Notes under the pieces: model-generated
What the model was told of the DNA's origin: nothing
What the model saw: the letters and a program-made list of their open reading frames with translations, nothing else
Databases searched by the model: none
Program-made: the position numbers and the translations under genes
Source: Anniella stebbinsi
Taxonomy: Eukaryota; Chordata; Lepidosauria; Squamata; Anniellidae
Assembly (NCBI GenBank): GCA_029215795.1
Contig: JARDYH010000001.1
Coordinates: 399,503,154-399,567,153 of the forward strand
Reading direction: 5' to 3'
Length of the DNA: 64,000 nucleotides
Shown here: piece after piece, positions 11,956-22,808 of the stretch
How positions within the stretch are numbered: position 1 is the stretch's first letter
Layout of the letters: each line of letters opens with the position of its first letter

Positions 11956-13629
11956 CAAAAATGGACATAGGGTCCTACATATGCCCAATGTTCTTTCGTT
12001 GCTCTTGCATTAAAAAAAGGGGGAGGGGGAATTGGCAACAGCATATGCCGCGTCAAATTTGGACTCCGAAAGAAATATCCATTCAAGTCCCAGGGTCCCA
12101 ATTCATCCCCCATGTGAGTCATGTTTTAAACCGAAGTCCAGAGAGAGCTGCATGCAGAGGTTGTCAAGAAACGTGAGCTGATGCGCCTGAGCAAACACCT
12201 CCTGTGAATAGGCAGGTTCAAAGACATGCACATTTAAACACAAATCGACTGAGAACAGGATAAACCAACTACGGATTTCTGTCTGGATGTGCATATCCTA
12301 AGTCTTAAACTTCCAGCATCCCCCAGCCAGCTTGCTGTAGGATTTGTAGGACTTCTTTCTGTCTAAACATGCATAGGATTGCATCCAAATTGATTTTAGA
12401 TTAAGTTGCTGGACAATCGCAATTAACCGTTAGCGCCAATCGCTGAGTTTATTAATGCATGCCAACGTCCACTACGGAGGAGGAGAGAAGGTGTCCATTA
12501 AACAGAAAAGCAAGCTAACTGCCTGGTTATTTTAGCTTGCGCCCGTTTTAACCTTTCGCCCTGCTGCTTCCAGATAATGTTTTTCAATGAACAAACCGTT
12601 TCTCATCAAGCCCAGAAGTGGCTCAGATTATTCTTCCTGTTCTTGTTAAACCAGGAAAGCACGTGCCTGCTCTGGAGCCACATCTGGGAGTTAAGCACAT
12701 GGCTCTTTGCCGGTTTAGGGTTGTGGAGTCCGTGGACAATGGTTTCCGACACAACAGAACCAAGGCTGGTTCCGTACAGTCCCCCAGAACGTATTTCACT
12801 CACTCGACATCCGAAAGCCATCTTGACTCAAAGAGACGCTCATCACGTTGGATTTTGGATCCAGACGGATGCAACACAAAGGCATCCGTTGCTTTGTCCT
12901 CCTCATTTGAAAACAAAATGAGAAGTGAGGCTTGAGCACAGAGGTCAGAGTGTAGGAATGTGCCATGGTCTTGCGGATGTATGTCACCTTTCCCCCCCCC
13001 CCTTAATGTATGCATTTCATAACCTCCCACACACTGAGATGTCTTCAGATTCCAAGTGCATTTTTTGTAAAACCATTTTTACACACACACATACACACAC
13101 ACACACAGGAAGTGAAGTCATGCGTTTTGTTCGGAAATCACAGCTCACTGTTGCTGTCTCCATGCTCTGGGGAATGACGATTCCTGCTGAATTCTTTAAC
13201 AGCACAGCAGGTTCTCAGCCGCCCTAGGAGCGCTTGCTGAAAACCCCTCTGCCAAGTTTCAAAAGAGCTACGCAGCTCTCACTGCCAACAGCCGGATATC
13301 TATCTTCACCTCAATTTGTCACCCTAACCTAGCTTTTTGCAAACTCTGAATAAATGCAGCATGAGTTTTGTTAGCGGAACTTAAATCCGAGGTGTAATGC
13401 ACCAGAGGAAAGGAGCCGCAGGAAAAAAAAAATCTAAGACAGTTTGGATGAGGGAAGGGGTAGCCGAGCCCACGAAGTGGGAAATTTAATCCATGCTTTG
13501 TAGGGCCTTAATATGCTGTGACTGAAAGCAGGTGGAGGAAACGGGGCGGCAGCAGTGATTTCGGGGGAACTCATCCCAAAAGTCTCCTCTTACAGCAGAT
13601 CTTTGCAATCCAAAAGGTTTTCTTTTACA
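11956..13629. other. Unique non-coding sequence with a (CA)n run
   Basis: Contains an imperfect CA microsatellite (13080-13108), a C-run near 12992-13002 and A/T-rich motifs around 12370-12560 (TAATGCATGCC, CAATTAACCG). No exon recognised. Confidence 0.4.
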
Positions 13630-13748
13630 GCAGACATTTCCATCCCGACATCCATCAGATGCGTTGGACTACAACTTTCATCATGCCCAGCCAGATTATG
13701 GAAGCCGTAGTCCATCACATCTGGAGGACGTCAGGTTGGGGGAGGCTG
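13630..13748. mobile_element. Palindromic MITE, 'TTGGACTACAACTCCCAT' family
   Basis: CATCAGATGCGTTGGACTAC and, in inverse orientation near the right end, GTAGTCCATCACATCTGGAGG. This very common short element recurs at 14931, 18985, 20318, 32462, 39930, 43795, 48205, 51180, 52580, 54590, 55045 and 58070. Confidence 0.7.
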
Positions 13749-14930
13749 TTTTAGAGTGCGCAAGTGTTTGCCTTCCAAAAGGTAGGGAGAAGGGGGAACT
13801 CCCCAAACCCTTGAGTGAGTGTGTGCCTGCAAATAAGAATAGATCAGATTCAAGGTGAGAATGCATCATTGTTTGGAGAAGAGGTTTTCTGCATTCTGCA
13901 GTCATTTGAGATTTAGCGTAGGAGTCAGTCCAGATTCTCTAACTCATTGGTCTTCGACTATATGATTCTAGGATGGAAAGCCTTGCAGGGGGTTGGAAGA
14001 TCACATTACAGGTCTCTTCTCAACAGCATGACTGAGCTCCAGGGCCTTTTTTGGCCTCCTCAAAAGGCTGCTATGACAAGGCACTGCCATTCAAGCCGAC
14101 TCTGTACGGATCCCGTCCACTTTCTGAACACTCACACAAGCTCCCCGAAGAGCTCAGCTTATTGATTTAATGGAACTTATCTCGATCTGCCCTCATCCGC
14201 TTAGAGAGCCCATTAATTTCACTTGCTCTGGAGGGCTCGTTCTATTATTCCAGTGTTACAAGAGGGCAAGGGGAGTCCTGTTCAATCAGCTTACCCGAAA
14301 CTGCTCATCTGCATAGTTATCTGTAAGGACGTCATCGAAACCCAATGGAATGGAAAGGTCACGACAGCATTGCTGTTGAAATCGCTTTGACTACATTGCG
14401 GTTAACAGCGTTTTCAGGGGAGTGTTGATTTCGGAGGCAAGTCAACCTGAAGGATATCCTAAGTAATCAAGACAAGAGCCAACAGTCTATTGTTAGCTGG
14501 ATTTTCCTGTTCCGAAAAAACTGGCTTTTCCATATTAATTGATGTCTCAAGCTATCGTAGAGGGCGGTGGCCAGAGTGTGTATAAGCAATCACACACTGG
14601 GTCTACTTGTAAAGTTCAAAAGGAGACTAGATGTTGAGCAGGACTCTTTCTTATGTCCTCCTAGGTGTTTGTAGCACGAGGGACGTTGCGAGCCTGAATC
14701 TCAGACCTGCTGCCCCTTATCTTTCATTTTGCTTTCCGTATCCCCAGAAAAGAATGTCTGGATTCTGTATTCAAAAATGTTTTTTTCCTGGCCTGTCATG
14801 CAGAATATCCCGTCTCTGATAAGACACAGACACACAACAGTCCCCAAAATGGATACACTGGCTTCTTGTTCAGGAGAGAGAATGGCCAGCTTGGGAACCT
14901 GGAAACCCTTTAATGCAGGGCTAAGCCACT
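13749..14930. other. Unique non-coding sequence; possible regulatory element
   Basis: Within 14170-14540 there are motifs such as CCCATTAATTTCAC and a CRE-like GACGTCAT (14328-14335) in repeat-free DNA. No coding exon. Function is only a guess. Confidence 0.3.
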
Positions 14931-15041
14931 TGGTGCTTTCTGGATGTTTTGGACTACTACAACTCCCATAAGCCCCAGCCAGTTTGGGCAGCAGTAAGGG
15001 ATTATGGGGGGTTGTAGTCCTAAACATCTGGAGGGCACCAG
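14931..15041. mobile_element. Complete palindromic MITE, 'TTGGACTACAACTCCCAT' family
   Basis: The left arm TGGTGCTTTCTGGATGTTTT and right arm AAACATCTGGAGGGCACCA are inverted complements. Inner arms ACTACAACTCCCAT and ATGGGGGGTTGTAGT also pair. It is one of the fullest copies of this family in the window. Confidence 0.75.
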
Positions 15042-15244
15042 GTCACCTACACCTGTTTAGCAGGTGTAATCCCAGTGACTCACCATGAAGGGAAGCTGTG
15101 CATAGACAACAGCCCCACCTAGTCTGTGAATGGATCCAGATCCCATGTAGGAATCCCTACAGAAGCTACTTCCACATCAGTTGGCTCCAGGTTCTTGAGA
15201 ACGCTTGGGCAAGACTCCTTCCATGAACTCCCTTAGTAATTCCA

Positions 15245-15560
15245 CCTTCCCTTCACCACTGTCACCAGATGTTCTTCCTCCTCCTCCTCCTCCTCCTCCT
15301 CCTCCTCCTCCTCCTCCCTGCTACCTCTTGCTTGCTTGCCAGGCAGAGAGCCAGTGAGCAAGGAGGCCATGACATCTCCTGTTCCTCCTTCTCACCACCA
15401 CCATTGCCTGGGTTGGAGCAAGAGGCAGGTGAACTGGCAGGTCACAATGGTGAAAAGGAGGATGTCCAGGGAGTTTTGTGTTCCCCTGCTAGAGCGTGGG
15501 CCCAACCATGCCCGCCTTTGACGCCAGCCCTGTTCCACATGCATGCCCATCTTGCTGGAT
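15245..15560 (+). repeat. Trinucleotide-rich repeat family 'T', copy 1
   Basis: A (CCT)n run (15272-15317) is followed by a conserved body: GGCAGAGAGCCAGTGAGCAA, CATCTCCTGTTCCTCC, CACCACCATTGCCTGGG, GGAGCAAGAGGCAGGTGAAC, CACAATGGTGAAAAGGAGG, then GTGGGCCC and CATGCCCGCCTTTGACGCCA. Copies are present at 16390-17400 (interrupted by an LTR) and inverted at 25985-26262. I cannot name the family. The arrangement, a CT-rich expandable start followed by unique sequence, is consistent across copies. Confidence 0.7.
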
Positions 15561-15976
15561 CAAGTCAATTGTTATTGGAGTCACCCGTCACGCGACGATC
15601 ATACTGCATGGGCAATTTCCTAGCTCATTTCCCAGTGACATGATTTCAGCTTCATTGACAAAAGGAGACCGATCCGTTGGGCAAAAGCAACGAGTAGCAA
15701 GATCACCGGTACAAAGAGGGAAGGTTCCCAACGTGTCGCAAGCAAACGTGCAGGTTTCCACAACAGGCGACCCAACTCCAGCTCCGGATTTCACTCATCT
15801 GTTTTTGCTGCCATGCCAAGTGAAATCAGTGCATTCGCTTCTCCCAAGCAAATCAGAAAGGAACAAAGGAATTACCTATCCTTTGCCCACCCGGGTGCAG
15901 TGAGATTTGCTGCCCTCTAATTACAGCTCATCAAGTTATTAAATAACTAATTACTCTTAGGACAACATCACAGGAG

Positions 15977-15978
<2 letters not shown>
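15561..15978. other. Unique non-coding sequence
   Basis: Includes an A/T cluster of homeodomain-like sites (ATTAAATAACTAATTAC, about 15939-15955). No exon or repeat recognised. Confidence 0.35.

Positions 15979-16013
<35 letters not shown>
15979..16013. repeat. (TA)n microsatellite
   Basis: About 35 bp of alternating T and A. Confidence 0.95.
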
Positions 16014-16016
<3 letters not shown>

Positions 16017-16389
16017 AAAAGTGTAATTATGTAGGAACAAATCCTCCAACTGTATCCACTCGGAACGAGGCAAAAAGCAAAGCTGAAGCGGAATTTCAGT
16101 CTCCGTAATGAACTGGCTTGATCTTCAATGGCACGGTCAAAATTACAAGCCCGGTTTGAGGTTTTGATGCATGATTGCAAATTGCAAACCAAGGCTTGCG
16201 TTAGTGTGCCTCAGGGCAGGGAATTAAGATTCTGTCTTCTTTTTTAAAAATGAAAAGTTAAAGCAGCCCCCTACCCTTGCCTGCGAGAGAGGGGTGACAA
16301 GTTCAGCAGCGTAATCGTCATCAGCACATTTTAGAGACATGCAAAGGTTTGTTCAGAGAAGGTCAAGCCCAACACAATAATAAACACCC
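16014..16389. other. Unique non-coding sequence
   Basis: Nothing recognised. Confidence 0.4.
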
Positions 16390-17400
16390 ACCCCTTCTGT
16401 TCAGTGCCACCTTCAGGTTTTTGTGGGTCCTTAAGCAAGACACTAGCCCTCAGTTAGTCTACCTTCTCATCACCATTGTCCCCAGCTGCTCTTGCTCCTC
16501 TTCTTCTTTCCCATCGTCGCTCCCACCAGGGAGCAAGCAGGCCGTAGCATCTCCTGCTCCTCCTTCTTACCACTACCACCATTGTCTGGGCTGGAGCAAG
16601 AACAGGTGAATGTTGTAACTAAGCCTGTTCCCCTTGGGGTGGGAGAAGGATTTTCAGGTGATCAATCAGAGTCAGATTCTGATGCAGAAGAGACGGCGCC
16701 AGAAACATTCCAGCCTGTACGGGGAGTGGTGGAGGTCACTCTCACAGGCTCTTCACCAGCTGGGAATTAACTTTCGCCAGCTCTTATCTCTGAGCGAATG
16801 AACAACCCACAAGCTGGGAATCAGCGTTCTTCTGAGGGGGAGGGCACTGAAAGCCTAGCTGGTCCTAGAATCAGCCGCAGACTAAAGCGAACAGAGCGAA
16901 AGGAAGGGGAGAGAAGGTCGGCCCGGCTAGCTTCTTGCCAAAGGCTTCTTCAGAACCAGCCTTCCTGAAGTTAAAGCATACTGGAAAATGACTTTTCCTT
17001 TTTCTTGAAAGGACAATTGTCCCACTTAGTTTGCATCATCTTGTCTAGAGGAAACTTCCTAGAACTATAGAGTCCCTTCAGTGGGAGGAAATGTTTATTG
17101 TCTGAATAAAGCTTTGTAGATTACATGGCAGGCCTCTTTCTTGTTTCTAAATAAAGCGAGGGGTGTTGGGAAGCACAACAGTGAACCAGCAGGTTGCAAT
17201 GGTGAAAAAGAGGAGGGGCTTCAGGGACTCTTGCCGAGGGCCCACACCCCAGCAGGGGCGCACTGACACATGCCCCACCATGCCTACCATAGACCCTGGC
17301 CCTGCCTCTCTCTTCTTGGGTTAAGACAAGTAACTTGAGACTGACTGGTAAAGGGACTTCCATGCACTGTTCTGGGGGCATCCCAGTTTATAGTTCAATC
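16390..17400 (+). repeat. Repeat family 'T', copy 2, interrupted by a solo LTR
   Basis: The left part (16390-16610) matches copy 1 up to the GGAGCAAGA.CAGGTGAA phrase. The right part resumes at 17181 with GTGAACCAGCAGGTTGCAATGG and continues through GGGCCCACACCCCAGCAGGG and the ACCATGCCTACC..CCCTGGCCCTG end. The intervening 570 bp is an LTR insertion. Confidence 0.75.
16611..17180 (+). mobile_element. Solo long terminal repeat with 5-bp target duplication
   Basis: The insertion starts TGTTGTAACT and ends AAGCACAACA, so it has the TG..CA ends and a 6-bp inverted terminus (TGTTGT/ACAACA) of LTR elements. GTGAA immediately precedes it (16606-16610) and immediately follows it (17181-17185), a 5-bp target-site duplication. 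AATAAA at 17105-17110 and 17150-17155 lies in the position of an LTR polyadenylation signal. There is no internal gag/pol sequence, so this is a solo LTR left by recombination. Whether the parent was a Ty3/Gypsy element or an endogenous retrovirus cannot be told from the LTR alone. The plus strand is chosen from the AATAAA position. Confidence 0.85.
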
Positions 17401-17694
17401 TAAGGCTGGCTCCAGCGTTGAGGGGGGAGGGCTTGGCAGAAGGCCCTCCTGCAATACTCTCTGCAAGCTTCCAGAGAGATCCTTCTCTCTGGCCCACCAT
17501 TATTTAAAACTGGCTCACAAGTCCTGGTTCCTGACTTGTTGGGAACAGTTAGTCAAAGCTGTCTCTTTGCACATAAGGGGACGCAATTGCAGTTTCCGGT
17601 CGATTTCCCCAGCAGTGCAAAAGGGATGTGAGCGCCTGCCCATTGCTCGTGCATTAGTGAACCAGGTTTTTTTTTTTACTTAGAATTACATACA
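17401..17694. other. Non-coding sequence
   Basis: Nothing recognised. Confidence 0.35.
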
Positions 17695-17800
17695 AATGCA
17701 GCCATGATCTCAGGCCTTATCTGGAGATGCCAAGGAACCTGGGACTTTCTGCATGCAAAACCGGGACCCTGCTGCTAAGCTAGGACTTCTCCTGCGACAT
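17695..17800 (-). mobile_element. SINE 'C' fragment, reverse orientation
   Basis: GGAGATGCCAAGGAACCTGG, CTTCTGCATGCAAAACCGGG and a diverged CTGCTAAGCTA segment match the antisense tRNA-like head of SINE C. Confidence 0.65.
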
Positions 17801-17860
17801 TTGTTGGAAACCCACTAGGACTGAAGTGGTGGTCAGTAAACCTTAAGACAGCTCCCTAGA

Positions 17861-17990
17861 GAGCCAGGGCAGTGTAGTGGTTAGAAAGCTGGACTAAGGC
17901 TGGGTACATCTGAGTTTGAATGTCCTCATATCTACCATGCACAACCTTGGATCGGTCTGTCTCTCTAACCTGCCACACAAGCCAGAAATG
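17861..17990 (+). mobile_element. tRNA-derived SINE 'B'
   Basis: The head reads CAGTGTAGTGGTTAGAAAGC..GGACTAAGGCTGGG..GAGTTTGAATGTCC, a tRNA-like A box and decayed B box. It belongs with better copies at 40095 and 55180. Confidence 0.65.
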
Positions 17991-18129
17991 GGATCACTCC
18001 ATGCGCACCACTCTGAACCTCTTGGAGGAAAGTCAAGATAAAAGCCAGGCCGACAGACAGTTTAGTCTATACCAGAAGTCCTCCTGTTTTTGTGCTCATA
18101 TCAAAGCCCAGGTAGAGGCGAACTGACAG

Positions 18130-18650
18130 CCAAACCCTAATAATAAAAGAATATTTATTACACTGAACAGCATAAGACACCAAAGGGTATCCCAGTAGGG
18201 ATGTCGAAGGAATCCGGGTCGGGCTTGGGGAGTCATCACCAGCTCAGCACCCTGGACGCCAATCCGCAGACCCCCATACTTGCCTGAGTCATGTCGAGTC
18301 GGACAATCTCAGGGATCCCCACTTAGCTGCGAGCCGCCATTGTGTGCAAAACTGCGGGTCAGCTTTTTATGACAATCTCAACTTTATGCAAAATGGCAAT
18401 CATAAACAGCACCATTTACACAAAATGGCAGGTGTAAATGGTCTATTTACGGCCACCATTTGGAGCACAATGATTTACGTAAAAAACGTTACCTCCAGTT
18501 TTTGCAAAATGGCAGCTCGTGGGTGAACAGGATGCTGGGAGTTCTAACCGGGCGCCTGCTGGGCCATGCGACATTTTACTCCACGGCCCGCCAGGGCTGG
18601 GTGAGTGGCAGGAATCAGCGAGCGGCACACAGAGCAGACGCAGGTGAGTT
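18130..18650. other. Unclassified, possibly transposon-derived sequence
   Basis: The block has several CAAAATGGC/GCCACCATTT motifs (about 18360-18515) and local inverted similarity, which resembles old non-autonomous DNA transposons. I could not find termini or target duplications. Confidence 0.25.
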
Positions 18651-18984
18651 CAACCATCCCTAGTCCCCGGTTGCGTTTCTTTTGGTGTTTTCTTTCCGTA
18701 TCAGCAGTAGAGGAGAACAGGACTGGGAACATGAAAGGCACCCCAAAGCTGCAGGCGCCCAAAATCTCATCTCAACTCTCTTATAACTTTTTAACCAGGC
18801 AAAGCCTCCAACAGCTGCAGTGCAGGCCCCTTCCAGAAGAAACCCGTCAGGTCTGCTTATTGTCCTTGTCTGCCCATCAGAGAAGTTCCGGCTTCACTCC
18901 TCTCTTTGGCCACGTGAGAGAGACAGAACTGCCAGAGAAAGCAGAGACCCCCAAGCCCCTTCCCCTGAGAAATCAGACTCATTA

Positions 18985-19265
18985 GACCAACCTTCCCCCC
19001 CCCCCCAGCATCCTCCAGACGTGTTGGACTACAACCCCCATCATTCCCAGTAGCATCGCATGGTCAGGACCTGGGACCTTCTGCATGTAAAGCAGAGGCT
19101 CTACCACTGAGCTACATAAGTAGCGGCCCAATCCCAGATCAGACCCTCGGTCCATCTAGCTCAACAACACCAACCAGCAGCAGGCTTTCTGGCTTTCAGA
19201 TAGGAGGTGCCGGAGATTGAACCGGGGACCGTCTGAATACCATCCTGTGCTCGACCCCTGAGCTC
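18985..19265. mobile_element. MITE fragment followed by SINE 'C' copies
   Basis: 18985-19050 is a half copy of the TTGGACTACAACTCCCAT MITE with a C-run. 19060-19120 and 19130-19265 are antisense SINE C pieces (CTTCTGCATGTAAAGCAGAG..CTACCACTGAGCTAC; then a second ..GATTGAACCGGGGACC head). Two SINE heads sit close together, so one probably inserted beside the other. Confidence 0.65.
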
Positions 19266-20154
19266 CAACCGCCCTTCCTCCAGTCACATTTCTTGCAAAT
19301 GGAAAACCTTCCAGATGAAATGTCACACACCCATCATGGCATTGCAGCAAACTGGATTTTGCTGACATTCATTTGCAAACAAACGCCTGCTTTGTTCCTC
19401 ACATCCATGCTACAAGATTTCCGCGTAAGGCTGCCAACCCCATAGGCAACTTCTATGACAGCGTTCCATAGATGATTGCCCTCCTCAGACGGCCTCATCC
19501 AGCTGCAGATGCTCCAACGGTCCCTATCTTCTGTTCCCAGTAAATCCCTGTCCCCTTTGGGGCACACCTTTCAAAAATCACGTTGCCGGCGCGCATCCCC
19601 CACTCTCAAGTGAGCTACCCGGCCCTCCTATCCCGTCCCTTTAGGTTAAATCTCCAAAATGCATCGCAACTCTTACCGCACACACAGGTAAAAACGCAAG
19701 CGCAGGGACAGAAGGAGCCAGCATGTCGCTTTCCTTCTGCCCCCATAACAGTGAACATGGCCCAGTGCGCGGCAGGCATGCTATAACAAGAAGCAGATCC
19801 ATGGCAAAATTAAACATTGCATTTTATTGATTTATTTTTAAAAGGGGAAAGTGTTATGGTCGAATTGCTCGCGTGTCGGTGCATGACAGGCTGTGGAAAA
19901 ACAAATAAGTGCAAGAGGCATCACCTGGAGGAGGCCCCAGCCATGTGCAAGGGGGGGGGGGCACATGGGGCACTTGGCAGGAGAACAGGTGTTGCATGCC
20001 TATTGCCCTGGGAACGCCAATTGGCCATGAAGGGGAGGGTATAAATACATGCACAAGCATCCTTATCCTCAACTGTCAAACGCTGCTGAGGGGATGCAGC
20101 TGGGATCTGAAGAACAAGGATTTGGAAGCAAGCACCGTTACAACAGGATCCTCA
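19266..20154. other. Unique non-coding sequence
   Basis: A G-run lies at 19951-19960. No exon or repeat recognised. Confidence 0.4.
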
Positions 20155-20375
20155 GTGGCGCTTTGTGGGATGGACTGTAATAGCGCAATGGCGGAGCAGC
20201 AGCCTCAAATGCGGAACGTCTCAGGTCCAATTTCTGGCAGCTCAGGGTAGAAGGTAGGAAAGAGCTTTTTTCTGCCTGAGAACCTGGAAAGGCACTGGCA
20301 GGCAGAGTAGACCAGGTGCCCCTCAGCCTGGTATCCTTCAGATATGGTGGACTGCAAGTCCCATAATTCCCAGGT
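20155..20375 (+). mobile_element. SINE 'C' copy and MITE half copy
   Basis: 20155-20310 resembles SINE C in sense orientation (AGGTCCAATTTCTGGCAGCTC..GTAGAAGG..TGCCTGAGAACCTGG). 20318-20375 is half of the TTGGACTACAACTCCCAT MITE (CTTCAGATATGGTGGACTGC). Confidence 0.6.
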
Positions 20376-20410
20376 AGCACAGGAGTTAGGAATATCAGAA
20401 GCTGCCTTAT

Positions 20411-20622
20411 GTTCAGACAACAAGCTAAGCCATGGTGGTTAAGCATTGTGAGATAAACATTATGGCTTAGTGTGTCATGTGAACCATGACTTAGCGTGCT
20501 GTGTGAAACCATTCTTAACCATGGTGGCTACATACCCATGGTTTAAACATGCTCACTAACCATTTGCTGAAAAAAAGGTTAGCTGCCTAACCATGGCTTA
20601 GCATGTTGTCTGAAGAGGCTCA
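20411..20622. mobile_element. Palindromic MITE, 'GTTCAGACAACATGCTAAGCC' type
   Basis: The left end GTTCAGACAACAAGCTAAGC pairs with the right end GCTTAGCATGTTGTCTGAAG. Inner repeats of CCATGGTTAAG/GGCTTAG occur in both orientations. A related element lies at 45375-45620 and a fragment at 43865-43912. Confidence 0.75.
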
Positions 20623-20639
20623 GTCAGACCCTTGTCCTC

Positions 20640-20925
20640 TCCTCAGGAACTGGTTCTCGGAGCTATACTGCCTCTAAACCTGGAGGTTCTGTGTAGCTAC
20701 CAGAGCAAACAGGCACTGATGGAGATCCCTTCCTCTATGGATTTAGGAAGCAGCCTTATCCTGAGACCCTTGGTCCATCTAGTCCAGTATTGTTGACACT
20801 GACTGGCAGCATCTGCCCATGGTTTCAGGCAGGACTTTTTCCAGCCCTACCTGGACATGCCAGGGATTGAACCTGGGACCTTCTGCATGCAAGGTTGGGC
20901 CTCTGCCACTAAGCTATGGCTTCTC
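20640..20925 (-). mobile_element. Repeat 'A' fragment joined to SINE 'C'
   Basis: GAGCTATACTGCCTCTAAAC..GGAGGTTCTGTGTAGCTACC is a block also seen at 47885-47945. It runs directly into antisense SINE C (GTCCAGTATTGTTGACACTG..CTTCTGCATGCAAGG). The same junction at both sites suggests that the two parts move together as one element. Confidence 0.65.
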
Positions 20926-21125
20926 CTCAGTGCAGTCCAACACATCTGGAAGGGACCAGGCTGGGGGAGACAGGAGTAACCAATGAAATGCCTGATGGAC
21001 CAATAGTTGGGCTAGGGAGAAGGTTGCTTCCTATAATATAGATGGTGTTAGACTAAACAGGTTGAGGCTTCTGGGAGCTATAGTCCAACACATCGAGAGA
21101 GCGTCAATTGGAGGAAAGCAACATT

Positions 21126-21325
21126 GGACCAGTGGCTCCGGTGTGGGTCAGTGGGATGGTGAATCCGCTCCAGGTTTCCGTCAATTGCTAAAGGAGCAAT
21201 TCAAGGTGCAAAGAAATTAAGAGTTCTGACTGTGAAGCACCTTGGAGAGATCCTTTAGAGTTCTGTCTGAAACCCAGAGCGGATTCACAGCCCTTCTGAT
21301 GTCGGAACCACCAGTCTCCACTGCG
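21126..21325. mobile_element. Palindromic MITE, 'GGAGGCTGGTGGCTCC' family, copy 2
   Basis: Left AGTGGCTCCGGTGTGGGTCA and GGTGAATCCGCTC pair with the right GAGCGGATTCAC and CCACCAGTCTCCACT. Structure matches 4661-4842. Confidence 0.75.
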
Positions 21326-22082
21326 TGAGACCAATATCTGTCTCTTGCAGGGGCCAAGATAGAGCCCCAAGAGGCTCACAAGCAGAATGCGATGGCAAGA
21401 CCCAGCTGCTTCATTCTGATAGTCCCCAGAGCTCATTAACAAGATGTACCCTGCCTTTGTGACGGACACAGCTCCATTGCCTTTTTGTTTATATTTTTGT
21501 TTTTAAAGCTAGATAGTGGCCATCACAAGGTCCTTTAAGTAATGGATCCAATAAGTGAATTATATGCCGCACAAAGAAGAAAGTGGATGTACTGTAGAGG
21601 CAGAGAGTATATTACATGCTGCATAAAGTGAGCAGACGTAATGTAGTGGCAGAAAGTATGAACCAGGAAGTGCCCTATTTGCGTTTCATTCTTGCTCTGG
21701 ACTCTGCCTTAGGCAGGCCATGATTTCTGGTCCTGAGACCAGGTGGGGATGATAATACTGCTCCACCTTACAGGGCTGCTGTAAGGATAACTAAGATCAC
21801 ACCTGCACAACATTTTGAGGATTACAAAACAACACTATATAAAAAGGCAAAGAAGCATGACTAAATACACCTGTTTGTTCAATCCTGTACCTACAACCAA
21901 TTCATTTTGTGGAATGAGAGAAAACAGAATATATCTATTCACTCTTTTGTTCACTATTCAAAGTTTGAAGGCCTTTTACCATGTTCCCTCTTATTTACCT
22001 AAGTCGAATCTTTTTGTACATTGTAATTAGCAAAGGTTATGTAGAAGCTGGTTGGGTTACCTGAAACTGGCTGTGATCAAGC
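21326..22082. other. Unique non-coding sequence
   Basis: Contains a tandem-like echo of GTGGATGTACTGTAGAGGCAG and CAGACGTAATGTAGTGGCAG around 21580-21660. No gene recognised. Confidence 0.35.
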
Positions 22083-22375
22083 CTATGAATCCCCATGGAA
22101 TGATCTCCCCGATGAGGCCCACCTGGCATCAACGCTGTTATCTTTTCGGCGCCAGGTCAAAACTTTTCTTTTCTCCCAGGCATTTTAACAGCTTAAGTTG
22201 AGGTTTTGAACTGAATTTTTGGCCAGGCTTAAAGTTTAAAATGTTTTAAATATTAGCTGTTTTTATGTTTTATGGTTTTAAATTTTGTATATTGATTTTT
22301 TTAATGTTCAATCTTTTAATTTTTGTAAGCCATCCAGACAGCTTTGGCTATGGGATGGTATATAAATGCAATAAA
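22083..22375 (+). mobile_element. L2-type LINE 3' end
   Basis: ATGGAATGATCTCCCCGATG..TTATCTTTTCGGCGCCAGGT.. is the tail of the L2 reading frame seen at 49602-50455. It is followed by an AT-rich 3' UTR and the terminus AGACAGCTTTGGCTATGGGA..GGTATATAAATGCAATAAATAA. Truncated at the 5' end. Confidence 0.88.
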
Positions 22376-22414
22376 TAATAATAATGATGATAATAATAAT
22401 AATAATAATAATAA
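22376..22414. repeat. (AAT)n microsatellite, left array
   Basis: Grows out of the preceding L2 tail (..AATAAATAATAATAATGATGATAATAAT..) and ends where the next LINE fragment begins. Confidence 0.95.
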
Positions 22415-22768
22415 TACACCTACCTCATCGACCTAGCAATACCAAGTGACAAAAATGTTGTTGAAAAGGAAGAAGAAAAGAGAGACAAATATACACCACT
22501 GGCCATGGAAGTCAAAGAACTATGGCAACAGGAAAAGATCACAATTATTCCGTTAGTCACATCAGTCACCGGCATCACATCAAAAAATTATACACAAAAC
22601 CTCCAGAAACTGGGCCTACCAGAATACATCCACACCAACATCCAGAAAGCAGTCATCCTTAAAACATGCTCAATTGGCAGGAAATTCCTGAATCTGTAAA
22701 AGACAGCATGACTTGGCAAAGCCCGTCATGTCCGTCTAGAAAAACTGCCACAAGCGAGAAAGAGATGA
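22415..22768 (+). mobile_element. R4/Dong-like LINE, C-terminal coding end and 3' UTR
   Basis: A stop-free frame from about 22419 to 22699 encodes about 93 residues ending at TAA. Readable blocks are DLAIPSDKNVVEKEEEK, KYTPLAMEVKELW, ITIIPLVTSVTGITSKNY and KAVILKTCSIGRKFLNL. The pattern of ID(L/I)A(I/V)P.D..V..KE..K..KY..L..E...(L/M)W followed by ...IP(V/L)V....G and a short hydrophobic tail resembles the C-terminal end of non-LTR retrotransposon polyproteins. I assign it to the R4/Dong group by memory of that pattern and by its placement between TAA arrays. The 3' UTR (22700-22768) ends at GAAATAATAAT. The element is 5'-truncated and lacks RT and endonuclease domains. Confidence 0.6.

Positions 22769-22808
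<40 letters not shown>
22769..22808. repeat. (AAT)n microsatellite, right array
   Basis: About 40 bp of AAT immediately after the LINE 3' end. Confidence 0.95.

Noticed and set aside
16492..16770. Frame with an acidic SESDSDAEET stretch, possibly a protein-coding remnant
   Set aside because: It starts in repeat T and ends inside the solo LTR, so the frame is a chance fusion across an insertion junction.
16611..17180. Full endogenous retrovirus
   Set aside because: Only one LTR is present, and its direct flanks are the two halves of another repeat with a 5-bp duplication; there is no internal region.
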